The notes below the pieces were generated by a model. It searched no databases. It was not told the DNA's origin and saw only the letters and a list, made by a program, of their open reading frames with translations. The translations under genes were made by a program, and so were the position numbers. A stretch of 64,000 bases of DNA, taken from Marinomonas aquimarina. Its GTDB lineage: Bacteria > Pseudomonadota > Gammaproteobacteria > Pseudomonadales > Marinomonadaceae. Shown one piece after another: positions 35,292-44,879 of the stretch. Each line of letters opens with the position of its first letter. Within the stretch, counting starts at the first letter, position 1. Location: assembly GCF_900089755.1 (NCBI RefSeq), contig NZ_FLOC01000002.1, positions 248,001 through 312,000 on the forward strand, given 5' to 3'.

Positions 35292-37199
35292 ATGAATTTC
35301 TCGTTGCAGAGCAAAATCACTTTGCAAAGCATTCTCACGACACTGATCGTCACCATTGCCGTCGCCTGGCTTGCCTTTAGCAAATTTAACAGTGCCACCC
35401 AAACCAGCATACAATCGGAATCCGCGTCGCAGGCCGCAGCCATTAATGTCTATCTGAGTAATTGGTACAATGACCGTGAGCAAACAATGTCGACGGTGCG
35501 CCGCCATTTGGAAGCTTCGTTAACACAAAACACGGAAAATGAAGCGCAAATCTTGGCGATTCTGCAGCAAGCTCAAGCGAGCTTAGGGTTTGGCATGACC
35601 TTCCTAGGTCTGGAAAACGGCCATATGTATCGCCATGACCCAAGCCTCAACAGTGCTGACTATGACCCTCGTGTACGCTCTTGGTACAAGGATGCCAAAG
35701 CCACCCGCCAAACCTACGTCACGGCCCCGTATATCTCAGCCTCAACGCAAAAATTGTCCATGACATTTGTCGAACCTGTGATCATTAATGGCCAATTTAA
35801 AGGCGCCATTGGCGGCTTGGTTTTCTTAGATGACCTGCTTAGTCGTTTGCTGGAGTTAAAGGTATTGGGCAATGGCGAGTTACTCTTGCTCGGTTCATCC
35901 GGTGAAGTCCTAGCGCACCGTAACAAGTCACTGATTCAAACCAACATTACAGAATCGGATTATCCAATCAGTTCCGCCGATGTTCAGCAGGCTTTAAAGG
36001 GCACGATTTATAAAGAAATCAGTGTCAACGGTGAGGCCAAATATCTTTATTTACAAGCGCTTGGCAAAACCAATTGGATTGTCGCTCTAGTTATGGATAA
36101 AGACACTCTTATGTCACCTATTCATGAGTTTGCCACGTCTGCGTCCCTGTTTGTGCTGGTCTTATTGGCCATTATGGGGTTACTGGTGTTCAAACTTTCT
36201 CAATGGCTGTTAAAAGATTTAAGAAACGTCACCTCTCGTCTTCAAGATATTGCCCATGGCGATGGCGACTTAACCGCCCGACTCAGCAACAATAGTAAAG
36301 ACGAAGTCGCCGAGCTGGTGAATGCGTTCAACCAATTTGTCGAACGCTTGCAGGGTACGATCAATAATATTAAGAGCATTGAAGGCAAGCTTTCGCAACA
36401 AGCCAAGTCGATTGATGCCACTTCTAGCCATAGCCATGACCGCCTAATGGCACAGCAAAACAGCATCACCATGGTCGCGACGGCCGTGCATGAGATGGCT
36501 CAAGCCACCCAAGAAATCGCCGACAACGCCCTTGAAACCGCACGCAGTGCTGATCATGCTGTTTCCTCTAGCGAATCAGGCCAAGCGCAGATTGATGCCA
36601 GTCAGCACAGCATTCAGCAACTGGCGAACGATGTGAGTTCCGTTTCAGAGGTGATTCAGCGAGTCAGCCAGGACGCGGAGAACATCAACTCGATCTTGAA
36701 CACCATTTCCGATATTGCTGAACAAACCAACTTACTGGCCTTAAATGCTGCCATTGAAGCGGCGCGCGCGGGTGAACAAGGCCGAGGGTTTGCGGTGGTA
36801 GCCGATGAAGTACGAGTGCTAAGCCAGCGTACGTACAGTTCAATCGAAGAGATTCAAAAGATGATTGAGACACTACAACACAGCAGTTCCAATGCGGTGA
36901 CCCACATTCAGCGCAGCCATGCGCAAGCAGAGCAAAGCGTACAGGACATTGATACCGCCCGCAGAAGCTTTGATGAAATTAAACAGTTGATTGGTAGCAT
37001 TAGCGACCGCGCCACCCAAATTGCCAGCGCCACCGAAGAGCAAACCAGCGTTACCAAAGGCATCAGTGACAATACCACTGAGGTCGATGATGGCGCGCGC
37101 GAAATGGTCACCTTTGCCCATGAGAACTCTGACAGTGCCAGCCGACTGACGCAACTCACCAGTGACCTCAAAGAAAATGTACATTACTTTAAAAGCTAA
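35292..37199 (+). CDS. Methyl-accepting chemotaxis protein with dCache domain, likely amino-acid sensor
   Basis: 635 residues with a good ribosome site (AAGGAATAACGC). TM1 is at about 10-30 and the periplasmic dCache_1 domain at about 35-270. TM2 (about 275-300), HAMP and the signalling coiled coil follow, with intact hairpin tip ([19 protein letters not shown]). The dCache carries the amino-acid-binding pattern: Tyr124, Arg129, Trp131, Tyr132, Tyr147 and Asp180 ([12 protein letters not shown]...TAPY...FLDD). That motif is known from amino-acid receptors such as PctA and Mlp37. Binding of amino acids is therefore a reasonable inference. No adaptor-tethering pentapeptide is present. Confidence 0.93.
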   Translation: MNFSLQSKITLQSILTTLIVTIAVAWLAFSKFNSATQTSIQSESASQAAAINVYLSNWYNDREQTMSTVRRHLEASLTQNTENEAQILAILQQAQASLGFGMTFLGLENGHMYRHDPSLNSADYDPRVRSWYKDAKATRQTYVTAPYISASTQKLSMTFVEPVIINGQFKGAIGGLVFLDDLLSRLLELKVLGNGELLLLGSSGEVLAHRNKSLIQTNITESDYPISSADVQQALKGTIYKEISVNGEAKYLYLQALGKTNWIVALVMDKDTLMSPIHEFATSASLFVLVLLAIMGLLVFKLSQWLLKDLRNVTSRLQDIAHGDGDLTARLSNNSKDEVAELVNAFNQFVERLQGTINNIKSIEGKLSQQAKSIDATSSHSHDRLMAQQNSITMVATAVHEMAQATQEIADNALETARSADHAVSSSESGQAQIDASQHSIQQLANDVSSVSEVIQRVSQDAENINSILNTISDIAEQTNLLALNAAIEAARAGEQGRGFAVVADEVRVLSQRTYSSIEEIQKMIETLQHSSSNAVTHIQRSHAQAEQSVQDIDTARRSFDEIKQLIGSISDRATQIASATEEQTSVTKGISDNTTEVDDGAREMVTFAHENSDSASRLTQLTSDLKENVHYFKS

Positions 37200-37222
37200 T
37201 CGGGTCTGATAACACGCAAACA

Positions 37223-37252
37223 AACATGCCCAGTGAGGTCACTGGGCATGTT
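37223..37252. repeat. Perfect 14-bp inverted repeat between converging genes
   Basis: AACATGCCCAGTGA, GG and TCACTGGGCATGTT. It lies 23 bp after the chemoreceptor stop and 11 bp after the nnrU stop. It lacks a T run, so it may work as a hairpin barrier or mRNA 3' stabiliser instead of a classical terminator. Confidence 0.7.
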
Positions 37253-37263
37253 AGCAATACGCA

Positions 37264-37845
37264 TCAAACCGTAAAGGGCGCTACGCCAATCAGCAGTTCG
37301 TGTAAATAAAACGCCACCAATGCGTACGCGCATAAGCCCACACCGAGCGCGATCACATCGTACTTATAATTAGGGGCCTCAAACTGTTCGCCCTGTGCCT
37401 TAAGGCGGCGGCGACTGATCACAAAGTTAAACACCGCCCACACTAGAATTGAACCGAATAACACCACATCCGCACTGGTGCCATTGCTGATTAAATGTGC
37501 CAAGGCCCATAGCTTAATCCCCACCACCATCGGTACGCCAACACGCGCTTTGATCTTTGAGTACGGCATGGCCGCCGCGGCAATGTAAATAAAAGCGAAC
37601 AAAATCAATAAGGCCGCCACATGACGGGTCCACACTGGCGGGAACCATAGCCATTCCGCGCTGTAACGGGCATAACCGTAGCCCATAATAGTGGTTAATA
37701 AACCAATAAAAGCCACCGCGGCATGCAGCATTTTCCAGTTGCTTTTTCCGAGCTGTTCCATCATAAATAGACGCCATTCCGGCGCAAATAATCTTACCGA
37801 GTGAACCCCGATAAATAACGTTAAACCAACCAATAACAGCGCCAT
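37264..37845 (-). CDS. NnrU-family integral membrane protein
   Basis: 193 residues, almost entirely hydrophobic, with about five to six membrane helices (start MALLLVGLTLFIGVHSVRLF). It matches the NnrU family, first named from denitrification gene clusters and related to the methyltransferase-like/isoprenylcysteine-type and carotenoid-biosynthesis membrane proteins. No nitrite or nitric-oxide reductase genes are nearby, so a role in denitrification cannot be claimed here. It is convergent with the dCache receptor and divergent from opgG. Function unknown. Confidence 0.85.
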   Translation of the reverse strand: MALLLVGLTLFIGVHSVRLFAPEWRLFMMEQLGKSNWKMLHAAVAFIGLLTTIMGYGYARYSAEWLWFPPVWTRHVAALLILFAFIYIAAAAMPYSKIKARVGVPMVVGIKLWALAHLISNGTSADVVLFGSILVWAVFNFVISRRRLKAQGEQFEAPNYKYDVIALGVGLCAYALVAFYLHELLIGVAPFTV

Positions 37846-38156
37846 GATTTTCTCCTATCCGAGTTTTGTGAAGGCCGTTAACTTTCTTGCCCAAAAACAG
37901 TGCAATGAGACATGAAATGATGCAGTAACCCTCCATATTTCTGAAGCATTTCCTATATTATTCAATCAATTATACAGTCTTTACAATCCATGAATGCGAC
38001 CGCTGTACATTTCGTTTTCTTTGCAATATCTCGACAGCAAAACCACACACTTGCGGCCATTAATCATTATCATTAATTCCAGTGAAAGAATCTAAAGTAA
38101 ACCAATTCGGCTTGGTTCATAACCCAATCTCTGTTGCTCAAAGAACTTATTTTTCT
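37846..38156. other. Intergenic region between nnrU and opgG
   Basis: 311 bp without a plausible gene. It is AT-rich and carries the Fur-like box at 38059-38077. No terminator is seen, as both genes point away. The opgG start may be as early as GTG at 38082, which would shorten the region. Confidence 0.5.
38059..38077. promoter_or_regulatory. Fur-box-like site upstream of opgGH
   Basis: The minus strand reads ATTAATGATAATGATTAAT, 14 of 19 to the Fur consensus GATAATGATAATCATTATC. It ends 79 bp before the ATG used for opgG and 4 bp before an alternative GTG. The sequence is AT-rich, so chance is possible. Confidence 0.4.
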
Positions 38157-39716
38157 ATGCTTAAATTTACGACGTTTACATTGCCACTTCTGACGGCTCT
38201 GTCTTTGCCACTGCAAGTGAACGCACAAGACACCACTCAGGAGCCAACCAACACCACAGTGGTTGCAGACGCCTCTTCGACTAATGCTGGCTACAGCTTT
38301 AGCCGACAAACCGTGATTGATCTAGCTCAGAAACTGTCCCAGTCACCGATGCAGGCCCCCGCCAGAGCACCGGATGCACTGAACAACCTTGACTACGACA
38401 CGTACCGAAAAATTAACTTTCAACAGAACCAAGCCGTCTGGGGGCAAACACCGACACAGTTCTCTATTCAGTTGTTTGCGCCAGGGTTTCTCTATAAAGA
38501 TTTGGTCGAAATTGATGCGGTGGAAAATGCGCGCGCCTACCCTATCGAAGCGAACAAAGACTCCTTTGTCACCCCAACCGAAGAAATTGATCAGCTGATT
38601 TCCGATCTCGGTAAATTTGCCGGGCTGCGTTTGCACTACCCGATCAACAAAGCGGATTACAAAGATGAGTTCATTGTGTTTCAAGGTGCGAGCTATTTTA
38701 GAGCCGTGTCCAAAGGGCAAACCTATGGTGTTTCCGCGCGCGGTCTTGCCATTGATGTAGCACAGCCCACTGGCGAAGAGTTCCCTATGTTCCGCCATTT
38801 TTGGATCGAGCGTCCCTCTTCGTCGCAACAGGCCATCGTGGTCCATGCGCTGCTGGATAGCAAAAGCGTCACCGGCGCCTACCGTTTCGGTATTTTCCCA
38901 GGCTCGCCAACGCGCATTGATGTGGAAGCTACACTCTTCCCACGCCGTGACATTGCCCACATTGGCTTAGCGCCACTGACCTCCATGTACATGTTTAATG
39001 GCAGTTTAGATTACCCAGAAATCGAGGATTATCGCGTAGCGGTACATGATTCCGAAGGCCTACAGATTCAAACCGGCCGCGGGGAAATGTTATGGCGTCC
39101 ATTGCAAAACCCAGAAACCCTGCAAATCAGTGCCTTTATGGATCAATCGCCACAGGGGTTTGGCTTGATCCAACGCAATCGAGATTTTAGCGACTACCAA
39201 GATTTGGAAGCCAATTATCACTCCCGCCCATCGATTTGGGTCAAGCCCCTCAACGACTGGGGTGAAGGCCATGTGGAATTGGTGGAGATTCCGTCCAACT
39301 CAGAAGCCAACGATAACATCGTCGCTTACTGGCAACCGACTGAGCCCCTTAAAAAGGATCAGCCCTTTAACTACTCCTATCGCTTAACGATGACCAATGA
39401 CACCCCCGTTCTATCGGGCAAAGCCCATGTGGTTCGTAGCGCAAAAGGACAAAAGCTGGCCTCCGAGCATGCCCAGGTCGTGATCGACTTTGATAGTATT
39501 GAAGTCGAAAACTTAGCCTCGATACAAGTCGATGCCAGCATCAGTCAGGGACAAATTTTAGAAGCCCATGTGACGCCCAATCCCTATGAAAAAGGCGTGC
39601 GTGCCTTCGTCACATTTGATCCAGGCAATGCCGATTCTGCGGAGCTACGTGTGCAGTTAAAGCAAGATGAAACGCCGCTCGCAGCAACTTGGTTATACCG
39701 ATGGTTAGGTGAATAA
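38157..39716 (+). CDS. opgG: Glucans biosynthesis protein G (periplasmic)
   Basis: About 519 residues from the ATG at 38157 (E. coli OpgG 511). This start gives a proper signal peptide (MLKFTTFTLPLLTALSLPLQVNA), while the longer frame adds 25 residues of no recognised pattern. OpgG is a periplasmic protein of osmoregulated periplasmic glucan synthesis, acting on the linear glucan backbone. The MdoG pattern is visible throughout (GRGEMLWRPLQNPETLQISAF, QDLEANYHSRPSIWV, DNIVAYWQP). Its stop overlaps the opgH start (TAATG), so the two are coupled. Confidence 0.94.
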   Translation: MLKFTTFTLPLLTALSLPLQVNAQDTTQEPTNTTVVADASSTNAGYSFSRQTVIDLAQKLSQSPMQAPARAPDALNNLDYDTYRKINFQQNQAVWGQTPTQFSIQLFAPGFLYKDLVEIDAVENARAYPIEANKDSFVTPTEEIDQLISDLGKFAGLRLHYPINKADYKDEFIVFQGASYFRAVSKGQTYGVSARGLAIDVAQPTGEEFPMFRHFWIERPSSSQQAIVVHALLDSKSVTGAYRFGIFPGSPTRIDVEATLFPRRDIAHIGLAPLTSMYMFNGSLDYPEIEDYRVAVHDSEGLQIQTGRGEMLWRPLQNPETLQISAFMDQSPQGFGLIQRNRDFSDYQDLEANYHSRPSIWVKPLNDWGEGHVELVEIPSNSEANDNIVAYWQPTEPLKKDQPFNYSYRLTMTNDTPVLSGKAHVVRSAKGQKLASEHAQVVIDFDSIEVENLASIQVDASISQGQILEAHVTPNPYEKGVRAFVTFDPGNADSAELRVQLKQDETPLAATWLYRWLGE

Positions 39717-41860
39717 TGAATCAAACAACCCCAAACTCTGGGCGCTACGCTCTGCCTGAGGAAGCTGTGTTGGACATGCCTCGCCATGCCGTCAACGAAG
39801 CTCGTCAATCCTCGAAAAAGCAACATCAGCGTTTTTTGCTTAGCACGCTGTTTTCACGCCTATTTGTCCTGCTCGGAACGCTGGGCTTGTCGGCCTATGG
39901 CGCTAAGGAAATGTATGAGGTATTGAGCACCAATCATATTACCTGGTTGCAGTGGCTGTTCTTAACCTTGTTCTGTATTAACTTTACTTGGATTTCGTTT
40001 GCCTTTACCCAAGCAACGCTAGGCCTGTTGTTTAAGCTGTCGCCATTTAAGCGTAAACGTAAAGAGAGTGAGCCAACCGGCGTCACCGCGATATTATTAC
40101 CTGTGTACAACGAAGATCCGGCCCGCATCCGCGCCAGTATCGAGGCCATGCATGAAGACTTGTTGCAGAAAGCCCCAGGTAAGTTTGCGTTTTTCATTCT
40201 GAGTGACACCAACCGTGCCGAAAACAGTATCAAAGAGAAACACACTTTCTTCCCTATTTTGAATCAAGACAGCGAAGGCTGCCCGATTTACTATCGTCGC
40301 CGTTTAAATAACGCAGAGCGCAAAGCCGGTAACGTGGCCGAGTGGGTCACCCGCTTTGGTAACAACTACGAATGTATGATTGTGCTCGACGCCGACAGCT
40401 TAATGAGCGCCGAGTGTTTCTTGTCCATGTCCCGTCGTATGGCGGCCGAACCCACGCTTGGCTTGATCCAAACCTTACCGACCATTATTCGCGCCGACAC
40501 CCTGTACAGCCGCATTCAACAGTTTGCCAACCAGTGTTTTGGTCCAATCTACGCGGCCGGTCTGACCACTTGGCATGGTAACGCTTCCAACTTTTGGGGC
40601 CACAATGCCATTATCCGTACTCAAGCATTCGCTGAAGCTTGCGGTCTGCCAATTTTACCCGGCAAAGCCCCTTTTGGTGGTCATGTCATGAGCCATGACT
40701 TTATTGAAGCGGCCCTACTGCGCCGCGCAGGCTGGGGGGTACGTTTTGATACCGACTTAGAAGCCTCATACGAAGAGGCGCCGCCATCACTGATCGATGT
40801 CATGGTACGTGATCGCCGTTGGTGTCAGGGCAACTTACAGCACAAAGCTTTTGTCAACGCGAAAGGTCTGCACTTCGTCTCACGCATGCATTTGCTGACG
40901 GGGATCTTTTCCTACTTTAGCGCAGTGTTTTGGTTTGCCTTGATTGCGGTCGGTTTTGCCCTAGCAGTACAGGCGCATTTTGTCCGCCCAGAATACTTTA
41001 CCAACTTATCACTGTTTCCTACTTGGCCAGTGTTTGACTTTGAGCGCGCGCGTTCTCTGTTTATCGTCTCCATGGCCTTAGTGTTAGCACCGAAACTTTA
41101 TGGCTGGTTAAGTGTGTTGCTGCATTGGCGTCAATGCTGGAAGTTCGGCGGCCCCATTATGCTCACATTAGATACTTTGCTGGAAATCTTAGTGTCGGCC
41201 TTGTACGCACCGATCCTGATGTTTTCACAGTTCCTAGTGGTGATGGATGTACTCAGGGGCCGCGACAGTGGCTGGAAACCGCAGTCTCGGGACGATGGCG
41301 CCAATAAATGGCAAGAAACCACCCGTGCACATATCTACCATACCCTGTTTGGTATCGGCTTGGCACTGAGTGCAAACTACCTTAGTCCGCAGCTGTTCTA
41401 TTGGTCATTGCCAATTACCTTTGGTCTGGTCTTTTCGATTCCATTATCTTGGTTAAGTGGTGGCGCCAAGCGCGGTAACTTGCTGCGTAAACTGGGCTTT
41501 TTAAAGGGGCCTGAAGAGCGCCGACCTTCCGAAATCGTACAGCGCCTTAAGGCAAAAGTGGCGCAATTGGATGCGCAAGCAAACGCAGAGCTTAGTACGC
41601 CACTGCACGCCTACATTGATAATGTCGATTTCTACGCTTGGCATCTGGCCCAATTACCGCAACAAGAAAGCCAGCAGTTTGACCGACACAAGGTCTGCGC
41701 CGCATGGCAAATTGAGCACAGTGCCTCGATTGAAGAGCTGATGACACATCTAAATGAGCAGGAATATTTGGCCATCATTAAATACCGCTCCCTGTTCCTC
41801 AGGTTGAGTAAGTTTTTGCCCCAGTCTGCCAACGACGATCAGGCAAAAGCCTACGCCTAA
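39716..41860 (+). CDS. opgH: Membrane glucosyltransferase of periplasmic glucan synthesis
   Basis: 714 residues, shorter than E. coli OpgH (847) mainly because N- and C-terminal cytoplasmic extensions are reduced. It is a GT2 enzyme in the inner membrane that polymerises beta-1,2-glucose from UDP-glucose while translocating it. Visible elements: two N-terminal membrane helices (about 40-110), the GT2 core with PVYNEDPARI, DAD (LDADS), SHDFIEAALLRRAGW and RDRRWCQGN, then five to six C-terminal helices. The ATG overlaps the opgG stop. A terminator follows, so opgGH is a two-gene operon, possibly under iron control given the upstream Fur-like box. Confidence 0.93.
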   Translation: MNQTTPNSGRYALPEEAVLDMPRHAVNEARQSSKKQHQRFLLSTLFSRLFVLLGTLGLSAYGAKEMYEVLSTNHITWLQWLFLTLFCINFTWISFAFTQATLGLLFKLSPFKRKRKESEPTGVTAILLPVYNEDPARIRASIEAMHEDLLQKAPGKFAFFILSDTNRAENSIKEKHTFFPILNQDSEGCPIYYRRRLNNAERKAGNVAEWVTRFGNNYECMIVLDADSLMSAECFLSMSRRMAAEPTLGLIQTLPTIIRADTLYSRIQQFANQCFGPIYAAGLTTWHGNASNFWGHNAIIRTQAFAEACGLPILPGKAPFGGHVMSHDFIEAALLRRAGWGVRFDTDLEASYEEAPPSLIDVMVRDRRWCQGNLQHKAFVNAKGLHFVSRMHLLTGIFSYFSAVFWFALIAVGFALAVQAHFVRPEYFTNLSLFPTWPVFDFERARSLFIVSMALVLAPKLYGWLSVLLHWRQCWKFGGPIMLTLDTLLEILVSALYAPILMFSQFLVVMDVLRGRDSGWKPQSRDDGANKWQETTRAHIYHTLFGIGLALSANYLSPQLFYWSLPITFGLVFSIPLSWLSGGAKRGNLLRKLGFLKGPEERRPSEIVQRLKAKVAQLDAQANAELSTPLHAYIDNVDFYAWHLAQLPQQESQQFDRHKVCAAWQIEHSASIEELMTHLNEQEYLAIIKYRSLFLRLSKFLPQSANDDQAKAYA

Positions 41861-41869
41861 CCCGACTAT

Positions 41870-41898
41870 AAGCCGCTCACAAGAGCGGCTTTTTTTGT
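41870..41898 (+). terminator. Terminator of opgGH
   Basis: AGCCGCTC, loop ACAA and GAGCGGCT followed by seven T residues. Confidence 0.92.
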
Positions 41899-42065
41899 GG
41901 TTTAAAATGCACTTTAAGGCTTGCAACATGATCCGCCCAGCCAGAAACCATTACGCCGGATTCACGCACTAGTTAATTACTTTACGCTTCTTGCACTCTT
42001 CAGCTACTTATTTCATGACATAGATTAATAAAAATAACTTATATAGCGCACACATCTCTCAAAAA

Positions 42066-42106
42066 TTGACCTAGGTTAATTTTTTTTTTGCAAAGAGGCG
42101 TATTGT
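42066..42106 (+). promoter_or_regulatory. FNR/Anr-type class II promoter of ompW
   Basis: TTGACCTAGGTTAA at 42066-42079 resembles the FNR site TTGAT-n4-ATCAA. TATTGT at 42101-42106 is a candidate -10 (4 of 6). The transcription start expected near 42113 puts the site centre at about -40.5, the class II activator position. ompW is an FNR target in other gammaproteobacteria. Confidence 0.5.
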
Positions 42107-42143
42107 TGCCTCATCTTATTTGCATCCACTAGGAGACATCGAT

Positions 42144-42773
42144 ATGAAATCAGTAACTAAAATCGCTCTACTTTCTGCAGCAATCGTAAGTGCACCATTG
42201 GCCATGGCTCATGAAGCGGGCGATATGTTTGTTCGTGGTGGTCTAATCAATGTAATGCCAAGTGCTACTGACAACACAGGTGCAGGCCTTAACTTAGATG
42301 TAGATGACAATCTGCAAATTGGTCTAACTGCAACTTACATGTACACTGATAACATCGGTATGGAGCTTCTTGCGGCAACTCCTTTTACTCACGACATCAC
42401 AGCAGGCGGCACTAAAGTTGGTGAAACATCTCATTTGCCACCATCGCTAATGGTGCAGTACTACTTCGGTCAAGCAAACAGCGATGTGCGCCCATACGTG
42501 GGTGCGGGTCTAAACTACACAGTTTTCTTTGATGAGAAGCTGTCTACTGACCTTGATGCAAATGGCCAAACAGATAAATTAAGCCTTGATGATTCGTTCG
42601 GCCTAGCTGCGCAAGTAGGTGTAGATTTCAATATTACTGACAACCTATTTATCAACGCTTCAGTTTGGTACATGGACATTAATACTGATGTAAATATTGA
42701 TGGTATCCTGTCTAATGCCGAACTAGAAATCGACCCTGTGTCTGTTATGGCAAGCGTTGGTTACACTTTCTAA
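42144..42773 (+). CDS. ompW: Outer-membrane protein OmpW
   Basis: 209 residues from the ATG at 42144, eight bases after AGGAGA. The signal peptide ends at AMA-HEAGD. The mature protein has the typical N-terminal GDMFVRGGLINVMPS and alternating strands of an eight-stranded barrel ending in an aromatic residue (VGYTF). OmpW forms a narrow hydrophobic channel in the outer membrane and is often induced by anaerobiosis or iron limitation. An FNR-type site with matching -10 spacing lies upstream. The gene has its own strong terminator. Confidence 0.94.
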   Translation: MKSVTKIALLSAAIVSAPLAMAHEAGDMFVRGGLINVMPSATDNTGAGLNLDVDDNLQIGLTATYMYTDNIGMELLAATPFTHDITAGGTKVGETSHLPPSLMVQYYFGQANSDVRPYVGAGLNYTVFFDEKLSTDLDANGQTDKLSLDDSFGLAAQVGVDFNITDNLFINASVWYMDINTDVNIDGILSNAELEIDPVSVMASVGYTF

Positions 42774-42806
42774 GCGAAAGCGTTAACAAACTGTACTCCA
42801 CTAAGA

Positions 42807-42843
42807 AGCCCGCTGGATATGGAATGTCCAGCGGGCTTTTTTT
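42807..42843 (+). terminator. Terminator of ompW
   Basis: AGCCCGCTGGA and TCCAGCGGGCT, an 11-bp perfect stem with a 9-base loop, followed by seven T residues. Confidence 0.93.
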
Positions 42844-43018
42844 GCCCAAAAATAAGCGTCAAGACTCTTTAAACTCCCGCCGGTTTTGCCAACTTTGAGC
42901 ACACAAACGCAAGCAAGCGCACAGTAAACATGGAGATGCGGCTCTGTGTATTTACTCCAAATCCGTCTCCGACAACACTGAAATGGTTCTCAAGATAACG
43001 CTCACAAGGAGTAATACC

Positions 43019-43588
43019 ATGAAAACAGTCATGCCGATTTTAGCCAGCGCAGTTGCCCTAACAGCCTTTGCCTCGGCCGCACAGGCACAAGAGTGGAGCC
43101 GTCAAGATAGCGGCTTGTATGTGGGGGCTAACTATGGCTATCTCAAAGTAAATGGTGACGATGGCTTCGATGATAACAACGACGTTTGGCAAGGTTTAGT
43201 CGGCTACCGCTTTAACTCATTTCTCGCCGTTGAGGGTGGCTACGCGGACTTTGGTTCCTATGGTGATGGTATCGTCAATGCTGACACTGACGGTTACAGT
43301 GCGGCTGTTAAAGGTAGCTTGCCACTCACCGACTCGATTGAGTTCTTTGCTAAAGCTGGTCAGCTTTGGTACGACACCGATTACTCAGTGGCAGGCCTAA
43401 CCGGCAGCTCTGATAATGAGGCGCTGTTTGCTGGGGCAGGCTTGAACTTTAAGCTGTCCGAACAGCTGCTCTTAAATGCTCAATACACCTGGTACGATGC
43501 CGAATTAAGTGTCGATGAAATCGACCAAGACAGCGATTTCGATACCAACTTCAACCAAGCCAGCGTAGGGCTGGAATACCGCTTCTAA
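43019..43588 (+). CDS. Outer-membrane beta-barrel protein, OmpA-N/porin-family type
   Basis: 189 residues from the ATG at 43019, just after AAGGAG. The signal peptide ends near QAQ. The mature part reads as an eight-stranded barrel with the usual start GLYVGANYGYLKV and an aromatic C-terminal strand (NQASVGLEYRF), as in OmpA-like or Ail/OmpX-type proteins. Many Asp residues line the loops, typical of marine strains. It has no peptidoglycan-binding domain. It follows ompW at 245 bp but behind a terminator, so it has its own promoter. Ligand or function unknown. Confidence 0.85.
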   Translation: MKTVMPILASAVALTAFASAAQAQEWSRQDSGLYVGANYGYLKVNGDDGFDDNNDVWQGLVGYRFNSFLAVEGGYADFGSYGDGIVNADTDGYSAAVKGSLPLTDSIEFFAKAGQLWYDTDYSVAGLTGSSDNEALFAGAGLNFKLSEQLLLNAQYTWYDAELSVDEIDQDSDFDTNFNQASVGLEYRF

Positions 43589-43607
43589 TGACACCACAAA
43601 CACCTAC

Positions 43608-43632
43608 TAGCCCACCTTGATATAGTGGGCTA
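43608..43632. terminator. Inverted repeat between converging genes
   Basis: TAGCCCAC, a 9-base loop and GTGGGCTA form a perfect 8-bp stem midway between two converging genes. No long T run follows on either strand, so termination efficiency is uncertain. Confidence 0.4.
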
Positions 43633-43640
43633 TGTGCGGA

Positions 43641-44870
43641 TTAGGCAAGCCCTTCTGAACGATTTAAAGCGCTAATTTGACGATAAAGGTTGGCCCCAGC
43701 AATCACACCGATGATCGCAAAAGCTAGCCAAATCCACTCCCTCGGCATTGCTTGCCAAGACAGTAATGCGCCGACCCCGAGGTTGCCTAAGAAGGCCGCA
43801 ATACCGCCCATGCAAGAATATAAGCCGTAGTAACTACCGAGCTCCGATTTATCACAGAATTTCGGCACATAGGAGCCCAACAACGGCAACACAAGCATTG
43901 ACCCTAGGCTAAACAGCACGGCATAGATCACGAAATTCAGTCCAGCAAAAGCAGCGAACTCCAGCATAAATAACAGATAAGACGTGCCCATTAGGGCAAT
44001 GCCCAAGCCCATGGCTTTAGCGCTGCCAATGGTATTCGCCGCCCAACGGCTAATCGGCATTTGCAGCAAGATGCCCATGATCGAAGAGGTCATAAACACC
44101 CAGGTGATGACATCGGAGCTGAGCTGTCGAAACGACACCTGATCGGGCAGTGACAAATACAGCTGATGGAAAAATAAGTGGAAGGCGCAGGCACAACAAA
44201 TAAATTTCACAAACGCACTATTACGTAACATGCTGTGCCATTGCTGCCAGAAACGAGTATCCGAACCAGCTCGCTTATCCTGCTCTAATAATTCTGGCAA
44301 ATAGCGCCACTGTACTAAGAACAGCAGCATAAAGAGGCTGGCTGCGCCCATGCCCACCCAGAGAAACTCTAGGCTCAATAAGGCAATGCCCAGTAATGGG
44401 CCTAAAAACATGCCCGCTTCGCTGGTCCAGTTCTGCATCGCAAAAATCCGGTCCCGTCTCAGCTGGTCAGGCGCTTCATAGGCCAAATAGGCATTGCTTG
44501 ATGGGGTAAACAAAGCCCCCGCAAAACCGGTCAAAAAGGCCCCCAACAAAAGCAACGGTAGGTTGCCCGCCAGACCTAATAGGGCAAAGCCAGCCACACG
44601 CACTAAACAGCCAAGCAGTATCAAGCGCTTATAGCCCAAATAATCACCGAGTGTTCCGCCCACCAGAAACAGGCCCTGCTGACTGAGCACCCGCAGGCCA
44701 ATCACCAAGCCCACATGCCAGGGGCTGAGTCCTAAGTTACGTTGTAGATGGTCTGCCAGATACGGCAGCAGCATGTAAAAACCGAGATTAAAGGTAAAGC
44801 CATTGATGACTAAAACGCGGCTGGCGGCCGACAGCTGGCGCCAGTCGCTCAAGAAGTGGTTTGCATTCAT
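43641..44870 (-). CDS. MFS transporter (MdtH-like) of the iron-transport operon
   Basis: 409 residues with 12 hydrophobic segments and a GDYLGYKR loop after TM2, as in the MdtH/YceL branch of multidrug-type exporters. It is the last gene of the operon permease-ATPase-cupredoxin-MFS (gap of 9 bp to the cupredoxin stop). That places a likely exporter in an iron-regulated importer operon; export of a siderophore or of metal-chelate breakdown products is a reasonable guess, but the protein itself gives no substrate information. No clear ribosome site is seen before the ATG at 44870, so it may depend on coupling to the upstream gene. Confidence 0.83.
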   Translation of the reverse strand: MNANHFLSDWRQLSAASRVLVINGFTFNLGFYMLLPYLADHLQRNLGLSPWHVGLVIGLRVLSQQGLFLVGGTLGDYLGYKRLILLGCLVRVAGFALLGLAGNLPLLLLGAFLTGFAGALFTPSSNAYLAYEAPDQLRRDRIFAMQNWTSEAGMFLGPLLGIALLSLEFLWVGMGAASLFMLLFLVQWRYLPELLEQDKRAGSDTRFWQQWHSMLRNSAFVKFICCACAFHLFFHQLYLSLPDQVSFRQLSSDVITWVFMTSSIMGILLQMPISRWAANTIGSAKAMGLGIALMGTSYLLFMLEFAAFAGLNFVIYAVLFSLGSMLVLPLLGSYVPKFCDKSELGSYYGLYSCMGGIAAFLGNLGVGALLSWQAMPREWIWLAFAIIGVIAGANLYRQISALNRSEGLA

Positions 44871-44879
44871 AACAGAGGA

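Noticed and set aside
37264..37845. Denitrification role for the NnrU-type protein
   Set aside because: No nitrite, nitric-oxide or nitrous-oxide reductase genes are in the window; the family is wider than its name.
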